Source: Clavelina lepadiformis (taxonomy: Eukaryota > Chordata > Ascidiacea > Aplousobranchia > Clavelinidae). Taken from it: DNA of 64,000 nt. A program made the position numbers and the translations under genes. Shown in pieces: positions 10,516-22,239 of the stretch; positions within the stretch are counted from its first letter, which is position 1; each line of letters opens with the position of its first letter. Location: contig NC_135240.1 of the NCBI RefSeq assembly GCF_947623445.1, positions 10,106,001 through 10,170,000 of the forward strand. The letters are read 5' to 3'. Under the pieces are notes generated by a model, which saw only the letters and a program-made list of their open reading frames with translations, searched no databases and was not told where the DNA came from.

Positions 10516-11536
10516 CTAATTGGCATATCTCGAAGAATTTATTTGGAAAAAAGCTGAAAATAATGGAGGAAGCAATTGATGCTTGGCTTTGAACATTGTG
10601 GTGCATATTTCATTTTTCAATAAGCTGCTTATAGATAAAAAATTGCAGTTCTTTAAGGGGTTTGAGTAAACATTGGTTTTATAACCACATATTAGCTCGG
10701 CATACTTATTGCATATTTTCTGAATATGTTTCAAAACAGGTTGGTTTCCATGCTTCCAAACTGGGATACAGTAACGTGAATGACCTTCTACGAGAGTGTG
10801 ATATGAATACATCACTGAAGCTTTATTTAAAAAACGTTTAATTTTTCTGGTTATTGCTAAGTTAGTTTTTAATTTACGTAGTAAATAGTTCTTATGTGGC
10901 TTCCAAGATAGATTTTCATTTAGATTTATTCCTAATAAAATAACATGCTTTCCTTAACGCCAGTGGTTCTCAACCGGGGTGCCATTTACGTTTCGCAAGG
11001 GTGCCGCATTAAGTTATTGCGCACTAACCACTAATCCAGGAAAACGGTTGCGAATATTATTTTTATTTAATGCAAAAAATTTTTGGCTTGACTGTGGGTG
11101 CCGCCAAATCTTTTGGGTGTTTGCAGGGTGCCGTAAGCCAAAAAAGGTTGAGAACCACTTCGGCTTAACCCTTTGAATTGGAAAGTTGTAAATCAATAGT
11201 GGTTTAATATGATCAGAAATTTTTGAAGAGGTTGAAAAGATCATATATTTTGTTTTGTCTATAACTTATTCAAAGATAATTTGTTAGCTGAGAGCCAGTT
11301 GGATATGTGTTCTAGGTCATTATTTGCTCGAACTATTACCTTATTCAAGTTTTTACCTGACGCAAAAGATTTGTGTCATCAGCATACATTATTGAGTCAC
11401 AGTCACAAGACAAAAAAGCTGTATTCTCTCCTGGCAAACCTCTGAGATGCTCGATAGCAACAAATAAATGAAAGATGTGAGATCTTGAGGGCCATAGAGC
11501 AAAATTTGGGGAGCGAAAAACTGATAGGAAATGCAC
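10516..11536 (-). mobile_element. Dead non-LTR (LINE) reverse-transcriptase fragment
   Basis: Read on the minus strand, this carries the later half of a LINE reverse transcriptase in broken frames. In order: a degraded region before the catalytic motif, the catalytic YADDTNLL, then NDLEHISNWLSANKLSLN, MIFSTSSK, LGINLNENLSWKPH, and the C-terminal region with IPVWKHGN and LLPPLFSAFF. The order and spacing match the CR1/Jockey-like class. Frames are broken near 11345 and by a MITE at 10961-11163. It is truncated at both ends and has no intact open frame. Confidence 0.85.
10961..11163. mobile_element. hAT-like MITE nested in the LINE fragment
   Basis: The left end reads CAGTGGTTCTCAACC and the right end contains the inverse, GGTTGAGAACCACT, a terminal inverted repeat familiar from animal hAT elements. 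The flanking 8-mers are CTTAACGC (10953-10960) and CTTAACCC (11164-11171), one mismatch apart, which fits an aged 8-bp hAT target duplication. It splits the LINE reverse-transcriptase frame between NFPIQ and the next conserved block, so it arrived after the LINE. Confidence 0.75.
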
Positions 11537-11559
11537 GAAAAAATCTAGGGTAGGCTATA

Positions 11560-14500
11560 GTTTGTTTTTTTGAAAAAAAAGCAATATTCTGTGCATTTTA
11601 GACCGTGTAAATTCAAACCTTTCTAGGATCATTCAAGCTAGGATAAAGGAAATGAAGACCTACTTACGTTCCTATATAGCCGGTTTTTCTTTTAGAAAAG
11701 CATCTGCTAGAAGAAACTTGTTATAAAAGCTTTTATGCATGTAAATCCGTTATATGTCCAAACAAAATGCCTTGTTGGGTAACCATTGATGTTAATTTTT
11801 TTGAGGGCCGTGGCCTACATTAAATAACGTATTTCACATGATCTTGTTGAACAAACATTTATGCAAAATAAAAATCAAAGCAGTATTTACAGTAGACGGT
11901 AAAACATCAAAAGGTTCCCAGCAAGTTGTTACTAGATATAAATCGGTAATTTTTGGTAAATATAAGCTTACCATTTGCCAGACAGTACCGGATACCTGTT
12001 TGTTTCCAATTCAGATTAAGAAACATTGGCCTTGAATAGGCGTATTGTGCATATAAATATAACAAATCGTTGTAACTCTCGCAAATTGAACACTATACTT
12101 GGTTAGCTGAACCGGTAATTTACATCTATTGTATTTTAATTTTTCTTGCACTTCGCTCACAAGCTTCTGAATTAAAAAAATATTTCCACACAAAAGCTTT
12201 ATCTACTTTCAGACAATATCTGATAATGACTCTTATGGAGGTGTTAGCAGTAGTAGCGTTTTCATCATTCCATAGTCAGTCGTTATGTCACCTGAATCTT
12301 TATTGCTTTTTATCAATTGCGTTATTAAGCAGGTAACCAGGCTAAACAAAACTAGTACCACAATTTTATTACGTCTCAGCATTCTTTATTTTTTATAACT
12401 TGTACAAACAACCTGTTGTAAAACGGAAATTGTATTATAGTTTACAATTTACATTTACGTCTCGTTTACTTGAGTATGTGGTAAGTTCAAAACCCAAGAC
12501 AACTAACACCTGAAGCCTCGCTTACGCCAGTAAGAAAGCATCATCAACGTTTTGAATTGTTGTATAGGGAATCGGCACATTTTTTTCAAAACTACCTACG
12601 GTACCGGTATCGATCAGAAAAAGGTGTTGGAGGCAATACTTCTAGAAGTTTATTCGATAATTTTGCCTCTTTCCAACGTCTGTCGGTTCAACTAAAAATC
12701 GATCAACTTCGATCTTGTGATGTAACGAAATTTCTTGTTCTTGGTTGATCCCTCACATGGTTTATTATGGATAGGTGTGACAAGTATTGCCTGTGTTTCA
12801 GAACTTTCTTGCGGTATTCTGGTGACGTGACTTATAATATCGTAGCGGAGTCCTCTTATTTCGTAGAAGCAGGGGCACAACATTTAAACATTTACGATTT
12901 TCGGTGCAACGTATTTGATCTAGTATAGTCATGCGTCGTAACTCATAAACCTTTTTTCACATTTCCGTTTCTGAAACCTGCACCAGTGATCGCACTCTGT
13001 GGTCAACATATAACATTCATGGCCACAGATAATAATCTTTGACCGCTGTGTATGGCAAGTTTACTTTGCTTCACAAGTGTTTCTTTAAACGATATAGGGA
13101 TGTGACTTTTCCATCAAAGTTGGCACTTCTCAATTCAAATAAGTAGGGACTTAACATTAAAGATTTATGAATTCCAGTGCTACACATTTGATTTATTGTC
13201 ATTATCTCATCGAGAGGCATTATACCTCCGTTTTCTTTATGCTTTATTTTAATCTAAATTCCTCGAATGCAAACAGTTTCAAAAGACCGAGTATGCCTAC
13301 ACGTTCAAGATCGGGTTCCGAAGAAACCAGAAGAATTACAGGTCATCCATAAAGAACAGATGGCTGATTATAACCATGAAGCACTTTTCGCCAAAACCTT
13401 TCCTGTCTATCCAATTGAAGCATTCTTTCGCCTCAAATGAAGTTTCAACATGCACAATCGATTCTTCGGAGCCATCTACACAATCCGCCAGCAGAGAACT
13501 TGTGAATATCCAAACACCCGCCTAGGCAGAGACTGCTACATTGATGGCCGATTAGAAATGTTTTCACCCGTCGGTCATCAGTGTCTCTGACTCTTCCTGC
13601 CTCAAATTACAAAACCAACTTTCTTTTATTCTGGCGCTCTGTGCTGATTAAATAAATCTTAACTGTAGTCAGTTAACAGACGGTTGGCTTGATACTTGAT
13701 ACTGCATACTACTGCCATTGTTAATTCAATAAGGCAAAAAACGATCGTTTTTCAAACTTATAGTAACAAAGACGTTCAATAAAAAATGTGGGCTTACCAA
13801 TGTAAAAACGTTTCCTCCCAACTCCAAAGCGAACGGAGTGTGATGTTTGCAAAAAGGGAGCAAAAAAGATGCCAAGCTGTAGCGCTCGCAGATAAAAACA
13901 AAACTAAGGGACGGAAGAAAGAAACGTGGCAAAGGCGGGTAGGGCGTAGGCTATGTAAGGCTTTAAAGCTGATCAAAATTATCAGGTAAAAAAGCATTTT
14001 GGTTGCTTTTGCGCTGGTGCATATAGCTTGATTAGCTACATTACAATACTACATTCTTTAGGCTGTATACTTTATTGCACTAAATATGTAATAAATGTTG
14101 GAATAGGAATGTTTTACGAACAAAGAAAGTTTATCATTTAAATAACTGTTTGATAATTAAGAGAAACTGTATATGTCTACCATATGCAGCGTTGGTATCA
14201 GCGTTTTTAACATGAATCGGTGACCTGTTTTTGTTTTAGCAACAGCTCCTAACGACGCCTGGAGAACATGAGAACATGAGAACATCAACCTATTTAACTT
14301 TATAAACGAATTGAAACTTAATATCATGCTCATTGTTAGAACGCACTAAGCTTTGTGGGAAGACAAAGCGTATTCGTTGACAGTTTAGTGACTGAACTGA
14401 AGCTAAGTTAATTGACTATAAACTAAGAATCGTGTTTCGAGAATCTTCAAATGTGCTAACAAAGCGTGTTGTTGGGGATTATAGTATCATGAGCTCTGCA

Positions 14501-15500
14501 CGAGAATTCTGTAGGAATAAGGGCTAATTATGACAAATAGCACACTAAAATGTAATTCTGGTCGGCTTTGTTTTTAGTAGCCTATTTGGTAACTAAGCTT
14601 GTATTGCTGAAAAAAATTTTACTTTTACAAGGTTATGTTTTATGTTAAAAGTCAAACTAGTACTTTATTGGAGTTGAGAAATGACAATAATAAAGTTAAC
14701 TTTCTATGCAAATCTGAATGCTAAAAATGCAAGCAACAACGATTTTAACTTTTGCTATTTTTGATTAGACTGCTGCTTTCGCTTAATATAACCTAATTTT
14801 TTTAATCAAGTTTGTCAAACCCTCTCGAAGCTGTTTCCCAATTCCCTGGTTATTTAGCCTATTCCTTCAAAAACAATAATTTTGTTACTGGTGATATAGT
14901 TTTTAAGGTTTTTTACTTAATAGTTTGCAGATGAAGTAGGTAAAATGCTACGTAGTAAAATTAGTACGAAGTTCAATTGTAAAATAACTATTCCTAGGGA
15001 CAATATTTATACCGGCATTGACTAAAAAAACAAAGCAACCAGCAGGAAACTGGTGCAACTAACTTCAATCTTGCTTAAGTTTTAAGTTCAGGTTTTATTT
15101 CAGTAACAGTAGTAACTTGTGGCAGTGTGAGAGGTGTATGTGATTAAAAATGGTGAAAGTTTGTGAACGTATAAGATACAGTTGTAGGATAACTTTGAGT
15201 TGTAAACAACGAAGCTAAATTAAGAGTAGTATATTAACAAAGCAATGAAACCAAATATCTTGCTTGCAGTTTTTCACAGTATAACTTATAGTCTCGAATC
15301 GCTTCACTCTTAACGTTTTAGTGGTTCGCTAATTTTAGTAATCTGTGGAAATCTGCTGAGCTCCGCCACGGTATACTATACAGTATACACCATTGTATTT
15401 ACCTGTAACTTTTAGGCTACAGCACTGTTTACACTGTTGTATTGCCCTAACTATTCACCAAAACTATTAAAGGGGAACAAGAATCTTTAACCTGTTCCGC
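11560..15500. other. Intergenic, nothing clearly recognised
   Basis: About 4 kb without a supportable gene. There is a tiny GAGAACAT repeat near 14262-14285. Small open frames (for example 12557-12748, 13167-13352, 13786-13989) have no domain, no consistent exon extension and no relative I recognise. Confidence 0.5.
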
Positions 15501-15517
15501 AAGGCTGTTTTAACAGT

Positions 15518-15592
15518 AGCGCAACTAAGAATCAAATCCTGTTCGCATTCTGTAAGCCAGGCCTTCTAAGCGCTCGGCCACTGTGCTGTCGA
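15518..15592 (-). repeat. tRNA-like sequence, probably a SINE head or tRNA pseudogene
   Basis: On the minus strand, TGGCCGAGCGC matches the A-box of class II (Leu/Ser-like) tRNA genes except at the last base. A degraded B-box-like stretch (GGATTTGATTC) follows at the right spacing. The B-box is too altered for a working tRNA and no clean cloverleaf is seen. A tRNA-derived SINE fragment is the likeliest reading. Confidence 0.4.
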
Positions 15593-15817
15593 CATATGAC
15601 AAGTTACCTCTGGAGAAGATTTTTGTTTTATATTCAGTGCATTAAAATTTTCTAATTGCATAAAAAGAAGTTATATTTAGTTTCGCATTTATGAAATTAA
15701 TTTTTCTCTTCTTTTAATTACGTAAACAATCGTACTAATAAACAAAAAGTTTGCTGATTGCGTCATCCACACGCAAAGATTGAAAACCACTGCACCACAA
15801 CCTAGCGTATTTGCATA

Positions 15818-18426
15818 ATGAAGATGAAAGCTAGGAGTTTGAAATGCCGGAACATAGGAAAAGTTTGGCTCATATACTTTTCTGTCGCACTGTTATGTTT
15901 TTTGAGTTACTTGAAGCTATCCAGTGTAAAGACACGAGATCCTATTTTCGAGTCATCGCAAACTTCTCTTTCAAGAAAAACAGTGATGAGGTAAAACATT
16001 ATACTACGAATAAAAGATGTAGTAGTTTGGTGCATATTTATTGCTCAAAGCTTCTACAAAGTTATTTATGAAGTCTGGAGCTAATGTGTTCATCGTATTT
16101 TATTTCATTTGCAGTATATCGGAAGTTCAGCAAATTAAGACACACCATCATTGTGAAGGTATAACAAAAGATGTGCAAAGTTTTATATAGAGTAGCCAAT
16201 TAACAAAATCAACAATAATACAATAAATGCTTTTACCGCAATGTAGCAGTCGTAACTAATGCAATAATTAAAGTCTAACAAGATCTAACTTGTAGTTCAT
16301 GTAATTATTTCTGGAAAAAACGAGAATTTTAAAATTTGGTTCGAAAAACTTAGATGTTAAAACTTTCGCAAGTAGAATAGGCTAACTGCTAATTCAGGGT
16401 TTAGGTAATATCTGATAAAGCACCAAATTTAGTTAAGATAATTTATAATAACCATCGAGATTTACTTCCAAAGTATACAAAGTCGGGTGCTTTCTATACA
16501 ATGACTTAAATCAAGAAATGATCGTAGCGAAATTCGATAACATGACGGCTGTCTGGTGCTTCTCATTATGCTCTTCAAGGTGAGCGAAGTCAAGTTTTCA
16601 AAGGAACGGCGTAGATGGGATAGCTTTTCGAGATTACTGTCTGTTTCATGCATTCGACTGGTTTAGACTTTTGTATAATTTTTTGTCGTCATTTTACAAA
16701 GGCTGACAAACTACGCTGGGCTAAAATCTGGAGATACGTGCATTTGTGCGCAGGACGTCACGGTCTTCGCCCATCTTCAATACACAAAATGTCCAGTTTA
16801 TTGCAAAGGAGGAGCGGGAACATGTGGTGGTGATGATGCTATCGACGTTTATAAGATTGTATCTCCTTGTTTCCAAGGTAAGTTGAATTTATGTTTGTTT
16901 TGTTATTTACAAAGAATCAATCTATTAATTACAATGCGAACGATTAATAAAACTTTACAAAACAGTCTTTATAGGAAAATAACATTTTTAGAAGCTAACG
17001 TTCCCAAAAACATTGAAAAGTCAAAATTTTTGGGGTGCTTTGGTCCGATGCTCAAATTTGCGGATGAAAATCACCTCTACGAAAAAGATTTTACTCCTAC
17101 TAATTGTATATTGTTCTGTGATACACAAAAACTACCGTTGGCTTTAGTGGATAATAAAAACGGATGTATGTGCGGCCAATTTAATGAAAGGTAAATCTTC
17201 ATGAAAGAAATGCAATAAATTCTATATCGATTACATTTTGTTTTTGTGTACAATTTCTGTATTTATAACCAATATTTGCTTGTTGTCAACCGTGCCACAA
17301 TTACAGTATACGTCACAAATAATAGTCTCTGAGACAATTTTTAAGCCCCTCTTCTTATATAACCTTTGAAACAAAAACCAAAAAAATTGAAAGTCATTTT
17401 TAAATTTTTTATTTAAACTTCGTTAGGTTTAATCTTACAAGCAAGATATATTGCAACCAAACACACGTAAAAGTTTATCGAACATTTTCGGAGGACACAA
17501 GATGTGGAAACATCCGGCTTCTTTCTCCTGCTGATTACAAACAAACAGCTCTCGTGTCATTTCCTGGATCTGGAAATACCTGGACGCGTTATCTTCTTGA
17601 AAGAGCTACTGGCATCTACACTGGCAGCATATATGGAGACCCACATTTACGCAGACATGGTGACAATATTATATATTACTAATTGTAATTTACGCAATCA
17701 ACGCCATCCATATTTTATATGCTGTAGGTTTTTTGGCTGAATCACCAAACGTCTCCAAGCATCGCAGCGTAGTTGTGAAAGATCACATGATGAATAATAA
17801 CAGAATGTCTTTGTACGAGACTGCGATCCTCATCGTTCGAAACCCATATGATGCTATGGTGGCCGAATTTAATCGTTTGGCAACAGACGGAAATCAGACT
17901 GGATTTGCAAGAGAAAATCAGTTTCAGTCTAAAAGTAAATCACTTTCAGTAAATCCTTATTTGTTTAAATGGAATTTGAAACTTTCACTTCGTGTAACTT
18001 CACTTCGTGAAACTTTCACTTCGTGTATGCTACATATCCAATAATTCTGTTTTAGATTTTGACAAAAGTTTTAAATTTCTTTCCCATTTGTGGTTGGATG
18101 TGATTCGGTATGTGGTTCTGAGTGGTAAACCAGCTCTCCTAATTGAGTTTGAAGAACTGAGGAACGATCCTATTGCGACAACACTGAAAATGGTCAAGTT
18201 TCTGAGGAAACACACAGTGATTTCGCCTGATCACCTCCAACAACGTATTCTCTGCCTCAGTCAACAACTGAATGGAGATCATAAAAGAGGCAAGCGCAAA
18301 CTCACAATAGATCCATTTACCAAGGTTATGAAAGGGAAGTTTAATCATGATGTAGTTCAAGCAAGAAAGCTATTGAACGAACGCGGTGTTAATTTCTCGA
18401 TGCCAAAATATGAAAGACAAGTATAA
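15818..18426 (+). CDS. WSC-domain sulfotransferase (WSCD1/2-like), 8 exons, 497 aa
   Basis: A type II membrane sulfotransferase, presumably Golgi-resident, using PAPS; the acceptor cannot be read from sequence. Exons: 15818-15990, 16115-16158, 16474-16579, 16702-16877, 16992-17190, 17442-17659, 17728-17934, 18056-18426. All are GT-AG with matching phases. A short basic cytoplasmic head (residues 1-15) precedes one membrane segment ([19 protein letters not shown]). Two cysteine-rich WSC domains follow: residues about 73-166 (VGCF ... [13 protein letters not shown] ... [10 protein letters not shown]) and about 167-235 (LGCFGPM ... NGCMCGQF). The catalytic domain starts near residue 270 with the PAPS-binding [15 protein letters not shown] and has the 3'-phosphate motif IVRNPYDAM. 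Both binding motifs are intact. Two WSC domains plus a sulfotransferase is the WSCD architecture; it appears to be a complete gene. Confidence 0.9.
17960..18035. repeat. Short imperfect tandem repeat in a WSCD intron
   Basis: The word TTTCACTTCGTG and variants recur four times in about 60 bases, inside the last intron of the sulfotransferase gene. Replication slippage is enough to explain it. Confidence 0.6.
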
Positions 18427-19141
18427 CAAAGAGTGTTTAGCTTAAACCGAAACCTTTTTCATGCTATAATAAGCTACACTTTGAATGCAGTTTTAAGATT
18501 TTTCAAAACTTTCAAACTTTCAAAACTTAAGTTTGCCGTGACAATTGACAGTGAATTGACTGTGAACGCTGAATTATAATGCGTGTAGTCTTTCGCATTT
18601 TACTTTACACACAAAATTTCAGATTGTCAAGAAAATCTCACGTTTGTCCACCACAAGTTACCTTTTACACGCTGTATGTTTTACGATTGTGTTTTCATAG
18701 CGTTTAGTCACTGTTTTATACTCAACTTACGGTTCTTTTTCTATAACAGTTTCGTTATAAACACGCTAATACCTGAAATATTTTGTGTCAATATTTCTAT
18801 AGCAAATTGCAGTTATGTGTTTTAGGCCTTTAGGGGAATTTTTTGAGCTTATTCCATTATTAGCCTATTGACCACTCCTATATAGCCTTCAAAATGTCAT
18901 CGTGGTTTGATACGAACGGCGTGTAATTTGGTATTTTAGGAGACATTTTATTTGTGATTAGTTTGTGACCTTTTTGTTGTTATTTTTTGTTTCCATAAAC
19001 ACGGCCTGCGAAGTATATGGTGTTTTTGAACGGGAAGAACCCAAAGGTACTGTATCTTCAATTGTTGACATGTCGTTAGCTAAGAATACAGTTTAAATTA
19101 CAAAATATTCAAAAGTTAAGAATGCGGATTTGTGGGTAAGA
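18427..19141. other. Intergenic, nothing recognised
   Basis: AT-rich sequence after the sulfotransferase stop. No canonical AATAAA close to the stop, no open frame with a domain, and no repeat edge found before the MITE at 19150. Confidence 0.5.
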
Positions 19142-19149
19142 GTGTAGAT

Positions 19150-19414
19150 CAGGCCTGGCCAACCGGTATTATGCGGCTCTTTCGTTCATATTGTATTTGT
19201 GTTTTTAGTTTGTACAGTATAAATGACTTGTAAATTTCTGTCATTTTCATGTTGGTGTGTAACGTTTACAATAAACGTAGTTGAACAAAGGTGTGTATGT
19301 GAGTGAGGAAGAGACGGAGTGATATTCATGTGTGCCAATGTGTATAATGTGGCTCTTTGCGGTTAACACAGCAAGACGTGAGGCTCTTAGTTTCTGACTG
19401 GTTGGTCACCCCTA
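19150..19414. mobile_element. hAT-type MITE with perfect 8-bp target duplication
   Basis: A 265-bp element flanked by GTGTAGAT at 19142-19149 and 19415-19422. The ends are imperfect inverted repeats: CAGGCCTGGCCAACC on the left, GGTTGGTCACCCCTA on the right. The interior has paired GCGGCTCTTT/GTGGCTCTTT words and no open frame. An 8-bp duplication and CAGG-type ends fit the hAT superfamily. Confidence 0.85.
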
Positions 19415-19689
19415 GTGTAGATGATCAGGGACTGTTTGGACTATAAATGACTTGCCGAAAAGGAAAAAAAAGGAAAAAGGAAGTTATACAACTTAACATG
19501 ACTATATGTAAGCAAACAATTTTTTTTTCAGTTTTTTTTTACCGTCACCTATTATATGATAGGCCTATAGCAGAAGCGTCTAAATTTCTCTTTTAAACTG
19601 ACATTGTCATATTAAAAAAAAACGGAAGTACTTCTTTCCGCGCTGTGACGTGCAAGTTACTTGTCTAAACGTTGATCAACGTAAACGAT

Positions 19690-19816
19690 AGGCTAGTACG
19701 GTACAGTACTGTATTGTAGTCAGGAAATAGGCTAGTAGGCTACGGTACAGTATTGTAGGTCTATGTTAGTACTTTGTAGGATCGACTTGTTACAGCATAG
19801 GATTCGCTGCCACCAA
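19690..19816 (-). mobile_element. Fragment of the LTR element: leader and primer site without its LTR
   Basis: 19721-19816 matches the retrotransposon leader at 5010-5101 with scattered differences and ends with the same primer-site bases CGCTGCCACCA. Just before it (19687-19715) is a shorter partial repeat of the same words (GGCTAGTACGGTACAGTA). The expected LTR does not follow; instead an unrelated repeat starts at 19817. Confidence 0.8.
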
Positions 19817-19945
19817 CGATATAAAGAACATGATGGGAAACTACCTCCTCCTCGTTTGTTTCTTTTTTATGAGAAGAGAAGGTTTTGTTTCGCCCGCGTC
19901 ACGCATGGTTGCGGACACTTACTCACTCACACTACGCCAGTCGTG
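19817..19945 (+). repeat. Repeat S, also present inverted at 22240-22344
   Basis: Starts ACGATATAAAGAACATGATG directly after the primer-site bases. Its reverse complement, diverged, lies at 22240-22344, where it again touches primer-site bases and then an LTR. Shared words include CATGATGGGAAACT and TTCGCCCGCGT-like stretches. The class is unknown; it could be a related LTR, an inserted element, or rearranged host DNA. Confidence 0.55.
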
Positions 19946-20054
19946 GCGAAAAGTTATACGCATTTGCATGGTTCGTTTATCGATTACTGAGAAGTGAGGT
20001 TGTTGTTTACGTTGTTTTGACGATTCAAACGTGTGTAGCCTATCAGTTGCCAAC

Positions 20055-21016
20055 ATGTCGTCCGCACCAGCACTTACTGCTGAATATTTAATTGAAATCG
20101 TTGTCGACGATGAAGAGTGTATAATCAAGCCTGTATCATCTTCTGCTTTGCAAGCTAATGATCTCTTTCAGTAAGTTAAGAATTAAGATAGGCTGAGGCT
20201 AAGAGACCTTTTAAGTATATGGTGCTTATAGCTTTATATGATTTAGAAACTATCTCTCACACTAGGAAAATAGAAGGTTGAATGCATTTAATGAGTTTAC
20301 TTTTGCATGTTACTGGTTAGGTGTAAATACTGTGATGAAAAATTTAAAAGTCAGCGAGGTTTTGAAGTTCATCAAAAGGTCAAGCATCGTGGTTATTTAG
20401 GTAAGTCCTGCTGCCTTAAGGTTTTGTGTATTTTTATAAGTTTACATGTTTAGCAAGATAAATTTGTGTGTATGCCAAATACAGGATTTTTCACAAGCTA
20501 ACATTTTTTAAGGCTTTTCCTCTGAGACGTGTTCTGGCAAAACAATTAAAAGTATGTGGGTTGAGGTATGTGAATCACCAGATGATTTGACGACAGAAGC
20601 CATTGATTACTTTATGAACATTTTCGCCACCAAACCAAATGGATCTGAGTTGTTGACAACGTTTAGTTTAGATGGCATATCTAGAATTCTTCATATTTTT
20701 GGCCCGAATGCAGATCGATGCAAATCACTTGAAGCCACAAGAAAATTTTTGATCTTTTTCTCAGGTATATATTTTTATGATTCAGCTTAACATTTAATGT
20801 GATAAGATATTAATGTTGTATTATACTTATATTGAATATGTTCTAACTTTCTGAAATCAATTACAATAAGTTGGATTGTTTACTCTAGGAAAATACACGC
20901 AGAAAATACAACAGAATTGCCATCAAGTAACCTCACTCCAGATGAAATTAGTATTGCGTAAACTGAAACGCAATTTTAATTTGTATGTTACACATTTGTA
21001 CACGTTTTGTCTTTAA
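20055..21016 (+). CDS. Small single C2H2 zinc-finger protein, 4 exons, 191 aa, family not recognised
   Basis: Exons 20055-20170, 20321-20400, 20513-20764 and 20889-21016, with GT-AG sites and consistent phases throughout. Exon 1 encodes an acidic, non-globular head. Exon 2 carries one classical C2H2 finger, CKYCDEKF ... VHQKVKH (C-x2-C-x12-H-x4-H). Exon 3 encodes about 84 residues with a helix-rich look (DDLTTEAIDYFMNIFATKP) that I do not recognise. Exon 4 is basic and ends TFCL. A single finger and no known partner domain leave nucleic-acid binding as a guess. The gene starts about 110 bases after repeat S and the retrotransposon leader fragment, so its promoter may lie in mobile-element sequence. 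It could also be a remnant of a larger gene. Confidence 0.65.
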
Positions 21017-21020
21017 TAAA
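21015..21020 (+). terminator. Polyadenylation signal overlapping the stop codon
   Basis: AATAAA overlaps the TAA stop of the C2H2 gene, allowing a very short 3' UTR. Confidence 0.4.
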
Positions 21021-21599
21021 GGTGGTGAGTCCACCCTAGGTGTGAATTCAAATGCAACAAAATGTTTATGATGTAACAAAGGCTTTGTTTGACTTGAATG
21101 CTGGATGATGTAATAATGCTTGCTATCTAGTTTTGATGGCAGGAGCTAGACTTGTAAACATTCAATTTATTTTCTTATTGCTGTACAGTAGTTAAAAGAA
21201 AAGCGATTACACGGTAATTGTACAAATTTCAGGCTAATTTTAGAACTGGTTTTGCAAGCGTGCATGTGCATGAACTTGTCCTCTCGGTATGACAAAATTT
21301 TTCTTTTTAATACTTCTGCCCATGCTTCTTTTTTTTGATACAAATTTTTTTGTTTGGTACACTAAACAAATTGTGCTGAGGTAGACAGTTGTTGCACTCA
21401 GGCATGCAACTGTGGCGTTTAGATATAATCAAATTAAACAAGTTCTATAATTGGCATTTGTTTAGCATTTTTTGTGTTTCCAGTTAAATTCTAAACAAAT
21501 TTGAAATGTATTGTTCCTAGTTTAATCCTTATTCAATCTTAGTTACGTAATTAAGTGTGTCAAGTGGTTTTCTGTACCCGATGTAAATCAATTTTAATT

Positions 21600-22135
21600 C
21601 TTTGTGATAAAAGCTTAGAATGTAACATGGACACATGTATACGTGTGATGGTAAAAGCTAGCTTGGCATTCGCCCATTGGTTAAAATACGGGAGTATAAA
21701 AGCTAATGTTGGATCTAATCTAAATCTCTCTTGTCTTTTGTCGTTTAGCTATTTCTTCTATTCTGCTGAATTATTCGGAATTGGAATCATTACTGAATTT
21801 GAGTTATAGCTTGGTTTAAATGTGGAAAGATGGTGTAAATGTTTCTAATTTGATACAACCTATTCGGACAATATAACAATTACACTTTATGAAGTTGGTG
21901 TTGATTTGAAGAAACGTTATAGAAACAGCAAACGCAACGGAGTCAAAGACGTCTATAGGAGTCTAGCAGTAAGACTAATATTGGCTTCAGGCCAAACTAA
22001 AAGCAATCCCCACACAACATATACGTGGCATTTTAATATTGCAGTCTCAATCTGCAAGCATACCTGTAGATCTTTAGGCCTAGTTTCACCAAGCTTTAAA
22101 AATTTCGCACCATTGTAAACTTCAAAGTTAACCAA
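21600..22135 (+). repeat. Old, end-less relative of the GGT-terminated DNA transposons
   Basis: The stretch around 21765-21960 aligns by eye with 29712-29890 inside the transposon at 29029-30167 (shared words such as ACAATATAACAATTA and GGAGTCAAAGAC). No terminal repeats or target duplication are visible here. It is a diverged internal fragment of the same family. Confidence 0.65.
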
Positions 22136-22239
22136 ATTCAGCTAGGCCTATAGGCTATACTGATATATACGCTTCCAAAGGTCACCTTCCCCTAATCATA
22201 GTTCTTTCTCCGTAAGGCTACACTAAGTCCAAGGCTCAA

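Noticed and set aside
15518..15592. Functional tRNA gene
   Set aside because: The B-box is degraded and no complete cloverleaf with an anticodon loop can be drawn.
15844..16071. 75-codon open frame as a separate small gene
   Set aside because: It is an out-of-frame reading of the first sulfotransferase exon and following intron; the real frame starts at 15818.
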